64,000 nucleotides of DNA from Streptomyces cyanogenus (GCF_017526105.1 NZ_CP071839.1:868001-932000); one strand, 5' to 3'. Positions 8,708 through 17,226 are shown, counted from the first letter of the stretch. Numbers and translations: made by a program. The notes: a model not told the origin generated them from the letters alone.

Positions 8708-9676
8708 ATGGCCCTGTTCGATCTGCCTCTCGACGAACTCCGCACGTACCGCAGCCAGTCCACCGAACCGGAGGACTTCGACGCCTTCTGGGACAAGACG
8801 CTCCAGCAGGCTCGCGAGCACCAACTGGACGCGCGCTTCGAGCCGGTGGAGACCGGGCTGTCCACGGTCGAGGTGTACGACGTGACGTTCGCCGGATTCG
8901 GCGGGCACCCCGTCAAGGGCTGGCTGCGGCTGCCCGCCGGGGCCACGCAACCGCTGCCGCTGATCGTGGAGTTCATCGGCTACGGCGGCGGGCGCGGCCT
9001 GCCGCACGAGAACCTGCTGTGGGCCTCGACGGGCCGGGCCCACTTCGCGATGGACACCCGCGGCCAGGGCAGCGCCTGGGGCGGCGGGGGCGGCACACCG
9101 GACCCGGTGGGCGCGGCGCCCGCCTACCCCGGATTCATGACGCGGGGCGTCGACGCAGCCGACAACTACTACTACCGGCGGGTGTTCACGGACGCCGTAC
9201 GCGCGGTCGAGGCCGCCCGCTCCCATCCGCTGACCGACGCGGCGCGGACCGCGGTGACCGGCGCCAGCCAGGGCGGCGGCATCGCCCTGGCCGTCGGCGG
9301 CCTGGTCCCCGACCTGGTGGCGGTCGCCCCGGACGTGCCGTTCCTGTGCGACTATCCGCGTGCGGCGGTCCTGACGGACCGTCATCCCTACCGGGAGATC
9401 GGCCTGTTCCTCAAGACCCACCGCGGACGCTCCGCGGACGTGCTGCGCACGCTGTCCTACTTCGACGGGGTGCACTTCGCGGCCCGGGGCCGGGCGCCGG
9501 CACTGTTCTCGGCCGCCTTGGAGGACCAGACCTGCCCGCCGTCGACCGTGTTCGCGGCGTTCAACGCGTGGGGACACGAGGACAAGGGGATCGAGGTGTA
9601 CGACTTCAACGACCACGAGGGCGGCGGCCCCTTCCAGGAGGCGGCGCAGGTGCGCTGGCTGCGGTCGTACGCCTGA
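8708..9676 (+). CDS. acetyl xylan esterase / cephalosporin-C deacetylase-like hydrolase
   Basis: 322-residue alpha/beta hydrolase of the AXE1 family (carbohydrate esterase 7), which removes acetyl groups from xylo-oligosaccharides and similar esters. Visible are the N-terminal DFDAFWDKTL, DTRGQGSAWG, the nucleophile elbow GASQGGG (Ser about residue 184), the acid loop LEDQTCPPST and the catalytic His in FNDHEGGG. No signal peptide, so intracellular, acting on imported sugars. An 8-bp palindrome AAGCGCTT lies upstream at 8574-8581, possibly a LacI-type half site. ATG 8708 directly follows an in-frame GTG. Confidence 0.92.
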   Translation: MALFDLPLDELRTYRSQSTEPEDFDAFWDKTLQQAREHQLDARFEPVETGLSTVEVYDVTFAGFGGHPVKGWLRLPAGATQPLPLIVEFIGYGGGRGLPHENLLWASTGRAHFAMDTRGQGSAWGGGGGTPDPVGAAPAYPGFMTRGVDAADNYYYRRVFTDAVRAVEAARSHPLTDAARTAVTGASQGGGIALAVGGLVPDLVAVAPDVPFLCDYPRAAVLTDRHPYREIGLFLKTHRGRSADVLRTLSYFDGVHFAARGRAPALFSAALEDQTCPPSTVFAAFNAWGHEDKGIEVYDFNDHEGGGPFQEAAQVRWLRSYA

Positions 9677-9790
9677 AACGTACCCCCGTCCACTGCGCCG
9701 CACTTCCCTCCGGTCCGACCAGTCGGTACGTTCGGAGCGCCCGGGCCGCAGGGACGCGGCCCGGGGTTCGCCGGCGACGACGGAGGCCGC

Positions 9791-10981
9791 ATGTCCGCGC
9801 AGGAGACACCGCAGACACCGCAGACGCACACAGGGATCCACGGTCACTGCGATCCGCGGTTCGCCGCGGTACGGGAGGCGTTCGAGGAGAACGTCCGCAA
9901 GCGAGGCGAACTCGGCGCCGCGGTGGCGGTCACCGTCGCCGGGGAGACGGTGGTGGACCTCTGGGGCGGCTGGGCCGACGCGGCGCGCACCCGTCCCTGG
10001 GAGCGCGACACGGTGGTGAACGTGTGGTCGACCACCAAAGGACCCGTGGCCCTGTGCGCGCACATCCTCGCCGACCGGGGTCTGCTCGACCTCGACGCGC
10101 CGGTGGCCGCGTACTGGCCGGAGTTCGCCGCCGCGGGCAAGGACAAGGTGCTCGTACGGCACCTGCTGTCGCACCGCGCCGGCCTGTCCGGGCTGCGGGA
10201 GCCGCACACCCTGGAGGACCTGTACGACTGGGAGCTGACCACCGCGCGGCTCGCGGCCATGGCGCCCTGGTGGGAGCCGGGCACCCGGTCCGGGTACCAC
10301 GCGCTGACGTACGGCTTCCTGGTCGGGGAGGTCGTGCGACGGGTCTCGGGGCTGCGGCCGGGGGCCTTCCTGGAGCGCGAGGTGACCGGGCCGCTCGGGA
10401 TCGACTTCACGATCGGGCTGCCGGCGCGGCAGGCGGGCCGGGCGGCCGAGATGGTGCATCCGTCGGCCGCGGCGGCCGGTGAACAGGCGGCGGTCTTCGG
10501 CCAGTTGGCGCCCCCCGCGCTGGCCGCCCTGACCAACCCCGTCGTCGGCGCGGCGGAGGCGAACAGCGCCGGCTGGCGGGCCGCGGAGATACCGGCGGCC
10601 AACGGACACGGCACCGCCCGGGCGGTCGCGGCGCTGTACGGCGTCTTCGCCGGGCACGGCTCGCACGGCGGCCGGCGGATCCTGTCCCCCCAGGCCGCGG
10701 AGCGGGTGCGCGAGGGCCAGGGCAGTTGCCGCGACCTGGTGATCGGCGCGGGTTTCGAGGGCGAGACCGAGATCGGGCTCGGCCTGTGGCTGAGCGGGTC
10801 CCGGGGGTCGTACGGCCCGAATCCGCGAGCTTTCGGCCATGACGGATTCGGCGGTTCCTGTGGGCTCGCCGACCCGGAGGCCGAGGTGTCGCTGGGCTAC
10901 GTCATGAACCGGATGGGCCCGCACATCGCCGACGATCCACGGAAGACCGCGCTGGTCGACGCCCTCTACCGAGCCCTGTGA
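9791..10981 (+). CDS. serine hydrolase, beta-lactamase/EstB family
   Basis: 396 residues of the class C beta-lactamase-like fold. Catalytic SxxK is STTK (about 77-80), the Tyr of the second motif is in SGYHALTYGFLVGE, and a third motif HDGFGGSCG lies near the C-terminus. No signal peptide, so more probably an intracellular esterase (EstB-like) than a penicillin-interacting enzyme. GGAGG lies 7 nt before the ATG. Independent of the upstream esterase gene (about 115 nt gap). Confidence 0.9.
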   Translation: MSAQETPQTPQTHTGIHGHCDPRFAAVREAFEENVRKRGELGAAVAVTVAGETVVDLWGGWADAARTRPWERDTVVNVWSTTKGPVALCAHILADRGLLDLDAPVAAYWPEFAAAGKDKVLVRHLLSHRAGLSGLREPHTLEDLYDWELTTARLAAMAPWWEPGTRSGYHALTYGFLVGEVVRRVSGLRPGAFLEREVTGPLGIDFTIGLPARQAGRAAEMVHPSAAAAGEQAAVFGQLAPPALAALTNPVVGAAEANSAGWRAAEIPAANGHGTARAVAALYGVFAGHGSHGGRRILSPQAAERVREGQGSCRDLVIGAGFEGETEIGLGLWLSGSRGSYGPNPRAFGHDGFGGSCGLADPEAEVSLGYVMNRMGPHIADDPRKTALVDALYRAL

Positions 10982-11057
10982 AGGGGGGTCGCGGCGGCTG
11001 GTGACCGACGTGCGTGCGGGTGGATTTCGGCCGAACCGGGAGACCACCCTTCCCTCG

Positions 11058-11069
11058 TGGTTTAGACCA
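11058..11069. promoter_or_regulatory. DasR-box-like palindrome (TGGTTTAGACCA)
   Basis: TGGTTTAGACCA differs at one position from the core TGGTCTAGACCA bound by DasR and related HutC-type GntR regulators. It lies 65 nt upstream of a gene for a HutC-type GntR regulator, so autoregulation, or control by DasR, is plausible. Confidence 0.55.
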
Positions 11070-11133
11070 ATGCTAATTGTGGTCGCGCAACGAGCCCGCA
11101 TGACTACGTTTTGTCACGACAGGAGGGCGCGGC

Positions 11134-11877
11134 ATGGCCCGCACCACCCCGCACGATCCCCCGCCCGGCGACGACCGGCCCCTGTACGGGCGGATCGCGG
11201 CGCTGCTGCTCGACGAACTGCGCGACGGCACCATTCCACCGGGTGAGCGGCTACCCGGCGAGCGGCACCTGGCCGCGCGCTACGGGGTCAGCCGGGAGAC
11301 CGTCCGACAGGCGCTGGAGGTGCTGCGCCGCAGCGGCCTGGTCGCCACCGACCGGCGGGGCAGCCACGCGACACTGCCCGGCCGGCCAGTCGAGACGCCG
11401 GAGTCGCTCACCTTCCCGGTGGGCGCCCGGTCGGCGGACCCCTGTGCGGTGGACCGGGCCACGGTGACCTGGGAGACGCCGCCGCCGGAGCACGCGCGGG
11501 CGCTCGGCCTGGCCCCGCACCGGCCGACCCTGGTGCACCGCTATCTGTCGGTGACACCGGACGGCCGGTCGCTGCGTACGGCGCTGACGACGTTCTCGGC
11601 GGTGGTGCTGGCCGAGGTGGCGGAGCTGGCTCGCTACCGGGACCGGGCCGACGGGGCCACGCCGGCGCAGCTGCGGCGGGCCTACGACTGGATGCGCAAG
11701 GCGGGGCTGACCCTGCACCACCGGGACTCCATCACCCAGGTCGGCGACGCCTCCTCGGTGCGGGTGACCCGGCGTGTGCACGACCAGTACGCGCGCCCGC
11801 TGGAGATCACCGATCTGGTGGTGAACGCCGAACGGGACGCGCTGGTCTACGAGTTCACTCTGCCTGCGGCGGGTTGA
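11134..11877 (+). CDS. GntR family regulator, HutC subfamily (UTRA domain)
   Basis: 247 residues. N-terminal winged helix (about 15-85) with LPGERHLAARYGVSRETVRQ and ALEVLRRSGLVATDRRG, then a UTRA ligand-binding domain (about 100-240) ending SVRVTRRVHDQYARPLEITD. A GGAGG lies about 11 nt before the ATG. Its 3' end overlaps the convergent methyltransferase gene by 31 nt. Ligand unknown; the palindrome at 11058 is a candidate operator. Confidence 0.92.
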   Translation: MARTTPHDPPPGDDRPLYGRIAALLLDELRDGTIPPGERLPGERHLAARYGVSRETVRQALEVLRRSGLVATDRRGSHATLPGRPVETPESLTFPVGARSADPCAVDRATVTWETPPPEHARALGLAPHRPTLVHRYLSVTPDGRSLRTALTTFSAVVLAEVAELARYRDRADGATPAQLRRAYDWMRKAGLTLHHRDSITQVGDASSVRVTRRVHDQYARPLEITDLVVNAERDALVYEFTLPAAG

Positions 11878-12620
11878 AGCCGGGCGGGCCGTTCCCCGGG
11901 CCGACGGGCCACCACCAGCCGGGCGCGCGGGCTGCCGTCGGCACGTCGGCCGAACCCGGGCAGGACGCCCAGCTCGACCGTCAGGCCCGCGCGCTCCAGC
12001 TCCCGCAGCACGGTGCCGAGCCGGAAGGCCCGGTAGTACATGACGAACGGCGGTCGCCACAGCGCGTTGCGCGCCCGCATCACCGTGTCGAAGCCGAGCA
12101 GCAGCCAGAAGCCGGGGTGGGCCGGGCGGGGCGGCGCGAACACCGGGAAGGCGAACCGGCCTCCGGGCCGCAGCACCGAGCCGACCTGGGCGAACAGCCC
12201 CGGCAGCTCCCGCGGCAGGAAGTGACCGAACGCCCCGAAGGAGACGACGAGATCGAACGCGGCCGTGAACGGCAGGGCCCGGGCGTCGCCACGCACCCAG
12301 GCGATGCCGGGCCCGTCCGCGGGCCGCACCCGCTGCCGGGCGACGTCGAGCATGCCGGCGCTGAAGTCGACCCCGGTGACGCTGCGCCGGCACAGTCCGG
12401 TCAGCACGCGTGTCCCGGCGCCGGTGCCGCAGCACAGGTCGAGCCCGTCCGTGAACGGGCCGAGCGGCGCCAGCGCCTCCGCCACCGCGTCCAGCACCCC
12501 GTCCGGGGTCCGGAAGGGGGTGTGGTCGAACTTCGGCGCGAGCAGGTCGTAGCCGTGCTCGACGGACGACAGCGCCTGCACGGCGAGTTCCCGGAGCGTG
12601 GGGCCTTGGGGACCGAACAT
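11847..12620 (-). CDS. class I SAM-dependent methyltransferase
   Basis: 257 residues with motif I GLDLCCGTGAGTRVL (about 59-73), motif II VTGVDFSAGML, and VVSFGAFGHFLP at strand 4. This is the methyltransferase type-11/25 fold of small-molecule methyltransferases. The acceptor cannot be inferred. The C-terminus is Arg/Pro-rich and is encoded in the overlap with the convergent GntR gene. Confidence 0.88.
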   Translation of the reverse strand: MFGPQGPTLRELAVQALSSVEHGYDLLAPKFDHTPFRTPDGVLDAVAEALAPLGPFTDGLDLCCGTGAGTRVLTGLCRRSVTGVDFSAGMLDVARQRVRPADGPGIAWVRGDARALPFTAAFDLVVSFGAFGHFLPRELPGLFAQVGSVLRPGGRFAFPVFAPPRPAHPGFWLLLGFDTVMRARNALWRPPFVMYYRAFRLGTVLRELERAGLTVELGVLPGFGRRADGSPRARLVVARRPGERPARLQPAAGRVNS

Positions 12621-12664
12621 GGCGTCAGCCTATGCCGGTCGCCCTGGGCCGTCCCACGGGCTCC

Positions 12665-13159
12665 TCAGCCGAAGGTGTCGTGGCAGAGCCGGACGATCCG
12701 GGGCTCGGCCACTCCGTCCGCCTGGCGGCACATCTCCCGCATGCGGGCGGCGGCGGACGGCGGGGCGGCCGGGCGGGGGCGCGGGGCCGGGCGTCGTACG
12801 GGGGTCCGGCGCTCCGGGCCGTGGTGCCCCCCGGGCGGGGCGGCCGGAGCCACGGCACGGGGCCGTGGCGCGGCCGCCGATGCGCGGTCGGGCCCGGGGT
12901 GCCGGGTCGGCGCGGCCGCCGAGGGGCGCCGGTCCGGATGCGCGCCTCCGGTGCGGACGAGCGCGGCCTTCCCGGACGGTGCCCCGGCCGGTTCCCGGTG
13001 CGCCGAGGGGCGCGCCCCCGCGTCGGGTGCGAGGGCGGGGCGGGAGCGGGCGTTGTCGGGCGGGGGGACGGAGCTGACGGTGGTGCAGCCGGCGAGGCCC
13101 ATCAGCGCCGCCGCGAACAGCGGGAGAAGTCGGCGAGGCACCCGCCCACTGTGCCGCAC
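12665..13159 (-). CDS. putative lipoprotein, Pro/Ala-rich
   Basis: 164 residues. A lipoprotein signal (MRHSGRVPRRLLPLFAAALM then GLAGC, lipobox Cys about residue 25) is followed by about 100 residues of low-complexity Pro/Ala/Arg sequence. A short C-terminal module MREMCRQADG...IVRLCHDTFG with two cysteines may be disulphide-bonded outside the membrane. Of unknown function; low-complexity composition means frame errors would be hard to see. Confidence 0.65.
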   Translation of the reverse strand: MRHSGRVPRRLLPLFAAALMGLAGCTTVSSVPPPDNARSRPALAPDAGARPSAHREPAGAPSGKAALVRTGGAHPDRRPSAAAPTRHPGPDRASAAAPRPRAVAPAAPPGGHHGPERRTPVRRPAPRPRPAAPPSAAARMREMCRQADGVAEPRIVRLCHDTFG

Positions 13160-13241
13160 CGCCCGGGGACACGGGCGGTGCCGCGCGGCATCACCACTCC
13201 GACGAGCGACCCGGCGGATACGGGGTGGTTACGGCGGCGGA

Positions 13242-14126
13242 TCAGTCCTGGAGCTGCCGCAGCGTGGCCTTGCTGTCGGTCTTCAGCCAGTCGGTGACGT
13301 CGGTGAGCGCGGGCGGGTCCTTGTCCTTGTCGTACGAGGACAGATAGGCGCTGTAGGTCATCAGGTACGTCACCCAGCCGTCGCGGACGGCGAGCGTGGC
13401 GTAACGGGACCCGCTGGAGGAGCCGTTGGTGGTGTCCTGACTGATCAGGTAGGCCTCGTCTCCGACGCCCTCGACCGGGTCGACGTCGTAACCGGTGTGG
13501 CTCTCGCCGTAGTTCTTCCAGGTGGCGGTGAACTCGGGTCCCGGGTCGGTCTTCTTGTGCAGGTCCAGCTGGATGGTCAGGTAGGCGTCCGCGTACGACG
13601 AGCCGGGCTTCTTCAGGCTCAGGCTGCAGTAGCTCTCTTCCAGCGCCTTGTCGTCGAGCGAGGTGCGGGTCGGCGAGGAGTCGTCCTGGGTGTACTCGTC
13701 CTTGAAGGAACCGTAGTCGGCACTGGAGCACATGTTGGAGGGCGCCGCGTAGCCGCGCAGGTCCGCGCTGTCGGCCTTCCCGCCGAGGAGGACACCGGCC
13801 GCCCAGGCGGCGGAGGCCACGACCGCGCCGACGGCGGCCCACAGCACCGCCCGGCCGGCCCCTCCTCCACCGGCCGGCGGGGCGGGCGGCACGGGCCCGT
13901 ACTGGGGCGCCGCGTAGAGGTTTCCCGGCTGCGGCTGTCCCGGCGCGGGCTGCCCGGCCAGCGTCGGCTGCGCGTAGAAGGCGCCCGCCGGAGGCGACTG
14001 CGGGTTCGGGTATGAATAGGCCGTCGGCTGCGGCGGGACGGCCGGCTGCTGGGCGGGCGGCTGGTGCTGCTGAGGCTGCTGCGCGGGCTGGCCGGCCGGC
14101 TGCGGCGGCTGCGGTGGCGTGGACAT
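13242..14126 (-). CDS. Pro/Gln-rich single-pass membrane protein
   Basis: 294 residues. The cytoplasmic N-terminal 90 residues are disordered, rich in Pro and Gln. One helix follows (AVLWAAVGAVVASAAWAAGVLLGG, about 98-118, given in part), then an extracytoplasmic domain of about 175 residues rich in Ser, Asp, Lys and Tyr with two cysteines (SNMCSS and SYCSLSL). The layout resembles other Streptomyces membrane proteins with N-terminal PQ-rich tails and a C-terminal lipoprotein-like domain. Function unknown. Confidence 0.8.
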   Translation of the reverse strand: MSTPPQPPQPAGQPAQQPQQHQPPAQQPAVPPQPTAYSYPNPQSPPAGAFYAQPTLAGQPAPGQPQPGNLYAAPQYGPVPPAPPAGGGGAGRAVLWAAVGAVVASAAWAAGVLLGGKADSADLRGYAAPSNMCSSADYGSFKDEYTQDDSSPTRTSLDDKALEESYCSLSLKKPGSSYADAYLTIQLDLHKKTDPGPEFTATWKNYGESHTGYDVDPVEGVGDEAYLISQDTTNGSSSGSRYATLAVRDGWVTYLMTYSAYLSSYDKDKDPPALTDVTDWLKTDSKATLRQLQD

Positions 14127-14616
14127 GCCGCGAAGATAATACGCGGTTGGCGGTCAAGTCCCCCGACGTCCGCAATCGTTATGGTCTGCGGACATCTGCT
14201 ACGGATCCATGACGGTACGACCGGGACGCGCGCGGTGTGACGGCGCAAGCTGGCTGGCAAATCAGCACGCTTCGGCAGAGCCGGCGACCGCAGGATCGCC
14301 AGTAGCGGTGGCAGGAGCCGAGTGTCGCTGAGCACCTTGAGTTTGCGCAGACGGACGTCCTCTACGCCTCGGAGCTGGGCGCAGGAGGAACATCGCCGAG
14401 TTGATCCTGTCGGAGACACCCGGATCCGTTCGCCGGCTGGCAGCACTTCAGTGCCACCCGCGGCCTGCTGGTCCCGGCCCAGCGGCCTCATGCCGCCACC
14501 GGCCACTCCGCGAAAGGCCGGCGACGGCGAGGCGCGTCGTCCCTCCCGCCTTCGCCGGCGATGAGGTGACCGCAAGTCATCCAGGTGAACATCACCTGAG
14601 CACCTGCCGCCGACTC
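14127..14616. other. 490-nt intergenic region, probably decayed sequence
   Basis: No frame on either strand is convincingly coding. Short stretches look like worn protein-coding DNA (minus strand RLRKLKVLSDTRLLPPLLAI) but I could not assign a family. It marks the left edge of the decaying stress island. Confidence 0.4.
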
Positions 14617-14871
14617 TCAGCGGCCGGCTGCCCGGCGGAGCGTTCCCACCGACGCGCCGATGGGCCATGGCAGCCGCCCTTCCCGCAGCGGGAAAGCCAT
14701 CTTGGCGTGTGGCTTGGCGCTCAGGACGGTCCGCAGCCGCTGGTAGCGGTCGAGGTCTTCCCAGGTGTCGTGGTCGGGCGGGCTGGGGCTGCGGCGTCCG
14801 GTGCGCCAGGCCCAGACGCTGGCGGCGATACCGGCGAAGAGGGGCATGAGCAGCCACAACAGGGCGCTCAT
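14617..14871 (-). CDS. small single-pass membrane protein
   Basis: 84 residues. An N-terminal helix (ALLWLLMPLFAGIAASVWAW) is followed by a basic cytoplasmic segment containing DTWEDLDRYQRLRTVLSAK. A strong AAGGAGG lies 8 nt before the ATG. It follows the Hsp20 gene in the same direction after 46 nt, so it is probably in the same transcript. Similar small proteins occur beside stress genes in streptomycetes, as I recall; function unknown. Confidence 0.75.
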   Translation of the reverse strand: MSALLWLLMPLFAGIAASVWAWRTGRRSPSPPDHDTWEDLDRYQRLRTVLSAKPHAKMAFPLREGRLPWPIGASVGTLRRAAGR

Positions 14872-14917
14872 GGTTTGGGCCTCCTTCGGTGCGATGGGAC
14901 GGACGGGTAGGTGGAGC

Positions 14918-15340
14918 TCAGGAGGTCAGCTGCTTGGGTGCGCCGCCGGATATGGCGATCTTTCGGGGCTTGGCGTGTGCCGCCAGCGGGATGCGCAGGG
15001 TGAGGACGCCGTTGTCGTAGGCCGCCTCGGCGGCAGCCGTGTCCAGAGCGTCGGACAGGACCAGGCGGCGGGTGAACCGGCCGGTGGGCCGCTCGGTGAG
15101 TACGGGACGGGCGTCGGCCGGGATCGGGGAGGGCCGCTCGGCGGTCAGGGTCAGTGTGTGATGCTCTGTGGTCAGCTCGATGCTGGAGCGGTCCATACCA
15201 GGCAGGTCGAACTGCACGTAGAGCGCTGCGTCGTCGCGCCAGGCATCTGCCGGGATGACGGTGCCCGCTGAGGCGTCGGCCTTCGTGAGCTGGTGCGTGA
15301 GCCGGTCGAGATCACCCAGAACGCCGGTACGCGCAAGCAT
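14918..15340 (-). CDS. Hsp20/alpha-crystallin family small heat-shock protein
   Basis: 140 residues with a short N-terminal arm, an alpha-crystallin domain (about 33-130) starting PADAWRDDAALYVQFDLPGM, the ERPTGRFTRRLVL strand, the AYDNGVLTLRIPL motif and the tail KPRKIAI. Such proteins hold unfolding clients for refolding. ATG 15340 is preferred over a TTG two codons earlier because GGAGGG lies 11 nt upstream of it. Promoter and a HAIR-like repeat lie upstream (15408-15474), and the divergent neighbour is an HdeD-like gene. Paralogous to the Hsp20 at 16107. Confidence 0.95.
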   Translation of the reverse strand: MLARTGVLGDLDRLTHQLTKADASAGTVIPADAWRDDAALYVQFDLPGMDRSSIELTTEHHTLTLTAERPSPIPADARPVLTERPTGRFTRRLVLSDALDTAAAEAAYDNGVLTLRIPLAAHAKPRKIAISGGAPKQLTS

Positions 15341-15407
15341 GTCCAACTTCTCCCTCCTGAAAGTAGGCCGCAGGCAACTGTGGCCCGACGATCGAGTACC
15401 GCATATC

Positions 15408-15437
15408 CATATAGCCGACTCGAAGGATCACTGACAA
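15408..15437 (-). promoter_or_regulatory. vegetative-type promoter of the first Hsp20 gene
   Basis: Minus strand: -35 TTGTCA (15432-15437), 18-nt spacer, -10 TATATG (15408-15413), 68 nt before the ATG. Nearly identical hexamers occur before the small gene at 62128 (TTGTCA, 17 nt, TATATG). Confidence 0.6.
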
Positions 15438-15453
15438 GATCCGACTGCAAGAA

Positions 15454-15474
15454 GTTGACAGCATAAGACTCAAG
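15454..15474. promoter_or_regulatory. HAIR-like HspR operator 1
   Basis: GTTGACA (15454-15460), 7-nt spacer, ACTCAAG (15468-15474). The right half matches the HspR-associated inverted repeat CTTGAGT-N7-ACTCAAG exactly. It lies between the divergent Hsp20 and HdeD-like genes, 17 nt upstream of the Hsp20 -35 hexamer. Confidence 0.65.
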
Positions 15475-15508
15475 CCGCTTCGGCCACTGAGGGCGGGGTG
15501 ACGGCGCG

Positions 15509-16021
15509 ATGCTCCTGGGCACGGCGTGGCGGCACCGGCAAGAGCGCCGCCCTGCCGCGGCCTGCGCGGCGGCCGGCGCGCTGGGCGTGGTGGCCGGACT
15601 GGTCACGGCCCTGTGGCCCGGGTTGGCAGCCCTGGTGCTGGTGGTCATGGCGGGGGCCTGGGCCATCGTGACGGGCTGCCTGGAGCTGTGGGTCGCCACG
15701 CGGATGCGGTACGAGCTGCGGCACGCGTGGTGGTGGCGAGCCACCGCCGTGGCGTCGGTGGTGGCGGGTGTGCTGTTGTGGCTGCGCCCGAATGCCGGTG
15801 CGGTGGCCATCGCTAGCGTTCTGGGTTTGTACGCGCTGATCGCGGGCGGCCTGTGGCTGACTGCCGCCTGGCGGGAGTACCGCACCCGCGCCGGCCGCGG
15901 TTCGCGGTCGTGGACGGGGCCGACGTCCGGTGCCCGCGTGGCCCACGGACGCTGCCTCCTGTACTCCAGGGCGCGGCGCACCGCAGGCCCGCGGGGAGCG
16001 CGGGGCGCCGAAAAAAGTTGA
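15509..16021 (+). CDS. HdeD-like (DUF308) membrane protein
   Basis: 170 residues with about four membrane helices: AAAGALGVVAGLVTALWPGL, ALVLVVMAGAWAIVTGCLEL, a third at WWWRATAVASVVAGVLLWL and a fourth at IASVLGLYALIAGGLWL. This repeats the internal duplication of HdeD/DUF308 acid-stress membrane proteins, but one or two N-terminal helices of the usual six are missing and the C-terminal 45 residues are unusual. It may be an N-truncated family member. It sits between two Hsp20 genes and HAIR-like sites, consistent with stress control. Confidence 0.7.
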   Translation: MLLGTAWRHRQERRPAAACAAAGALGVVAGLVTALWPGLAALVLVVMAGAWAIVTGCLELWVATRMRYELRHAWWWRATAVASVVAGVLLWLRPNAGAVAIASVLGLYALIAGGLWLTAAWREYRTRAGRGSRSWTGPTSGARVAHGRCLLYSRARRTAGPRGARGAEKS

Positions 16022-16058
16022 GTCGACTGTTGTCAACTTTGCGGCGTAGTGGTACATC
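16017..16058 (+). promoter_or_regulatory. HAIR-like operator 2 overlapping the second Hsp20 promoter
   Basis: GTTGAGT (16017-16023), 7-nt spacer, TGTCAAC (16031-16037). The repeat overlaps a -35 TTGTCA (16030-16035), which is followed after 17 nt by TACATC (16053-16058). A repressor bound here would block the promoter of the Hsp20 gene starting at 16107. Confidence 0.65.
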
Positions 16059-16106
16059 AGAACTAGAGCGAGTGGACGCGGGAACGACCAGAAGGAGGGA
16101 TGGCAG

Positions 16107-16529
16107 ATGCTGATGCGTACGGATCCCTTCCGCGAGCTTGACCGGCTCGTCGAGCGGGTCTGGGGCACGGCCGCACACCCGGCGGGCATGCCGGTGGACG
16201 CCTGGCGTGATGGCGAGACGTTCTTCGTGGAGCTGGACCTGCCGGGCGTGGACCCTGAGTCCATCGACCTCGATGTCGAGCGCAACGTCCTGACGGTGAA
16301 GGCCGAACGCAAGCCGGCGTACGACGAGAGCACCGAGACGGTGGTCACCGAGCGGCCCGCGGGGACGTTCAGCCGGCAGCTGTTCCTCGGCGAGACCCTC
16401 GACACCGAGAAGATCGAAGCCTCGTACGAGGCCGGTGTGCTGAAGCTGCGGATCCCGGTCGCCGAGCAGGCCAAGCCGCGCAAGATCGCCATCAGTGGCG
16501 GCAGCGACCGCAAGGAACTGGGCGGCTGA
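16107..16529 (+). CDS. Hsp20/alpha-crystallin family small heat-shock protein
   Basis: 140 residues. Alpha-crystallin domain (about 30-128) with [50 protein letters not shown] and the tail KPRKIAI. The cleanest Hsp18-type member of the pair. AAGGAGGG lies 8 nt upstream of the ATG. It has its own HAIR-overlapped promoter (16017-16058). The Clp relic follows 156 nt downstream, suggesting a former hsp20-clp heat-shock unit. Confidence 0.96.
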   Translation: MLMRTDPFRELDRLVERVWGTAAHPAGMPVDAWRDGETFFVELDLPGVDPESIDLDVERNVLTVKAERKPAYDESTETVVTERPAGTFSRQLFLGETLDTEKIEASYEAGVLKLRIPVAEQAKPRKIAISGGSDRKELGG

Positions 16530-16685
16530 TCTCACAGCGACACCACTCCTTCGGGGCCTCGGGCGTCAGTCCGGGGCCCCGACGCCGTCCCTGGATCACG
16601 GCGGCGGCAAGTGGGGGGCGCGGTGGGCAGGTACGCCGCTGCAGCGCAGCCGGACGGCGGTGTGACCAGGAAAGGGCTGTGACAG

Positions 16686-17096
16686 ATGACCTCGGCTTTC
16701 GGGTTCGGACGCGCTCCCTTCGGCGACTTCGATGATCTTTTCGCTCGTCAGTACCGGGCCCGTGCCCGCCCAGCGGCGCCCGAGGCAGGTGGACCTCGGC
16801 AGCCTGCTCTCGGAGCGCGCCCGGGAGCTGGTGCTCAGGGCCCGCGGCCCGGACATCGCCGATGGCGCGGCCGGCCTGGTCGCCGACCTGGGCCACCAGT
16901 CCGAGTTCGACGCCCGCCGCTGCGCCGCACCATTCAGCGCGAGCTCGAAGACCGCCTCGCCGACCTGCTGCTGTCCGGCACCCTGAACCCGGGCGACCGC
17001 GTCCGCGTCGGCGCCGTCGACGGGCGCCTCGACCTGCAGCAGGTATCCGCCGGCACCACAGAGCAGGACAGCAACGGCGGACAGTCGCAGGCGTAG
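16686..17096 (+). pseudogene. ClpC/ClpB-like ATPase relic with AAA+ core deleted
   Basis: The start MTSAFGFGRAPFGDFDDLFAR is that of Streptomyces Clp-type ATPases. A shift of frame then gives RQVDLGSLLSERARELVLRA (N-terminal Clp domain). Without any nucleotide-binding domain the text jumps to GLVADLGHQSEFDAR and, after another frame change, PLRRTIQRELEDRLADLLLS, the C-terminal D2-small domain. So roughly 600-700 residues including both Walker motifs are gone and two frameshifts are present. A non-functional remnant beside an Hsp20 gene. Confidence 0.85.
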
Positions 17097-17226
17097 GTGG
17101 AGGACCTGCTTCGGCTGCGCTGTCCTTGAGCGGCGGCTGCCTTGCGCCCGGGGACCACCACCGAGACCTGGGAAGGAGACACGCGGGCAGCAGAGGCAAG
17201 CTCGGCGTGAGGCAGCGGGCGACGCC

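Noticed and set aside
14127..14616. Transposase remnant at the island edge
   Set aside because: No DDE or other transposase motif and no terminal inverted repeats or target duplications could be found.
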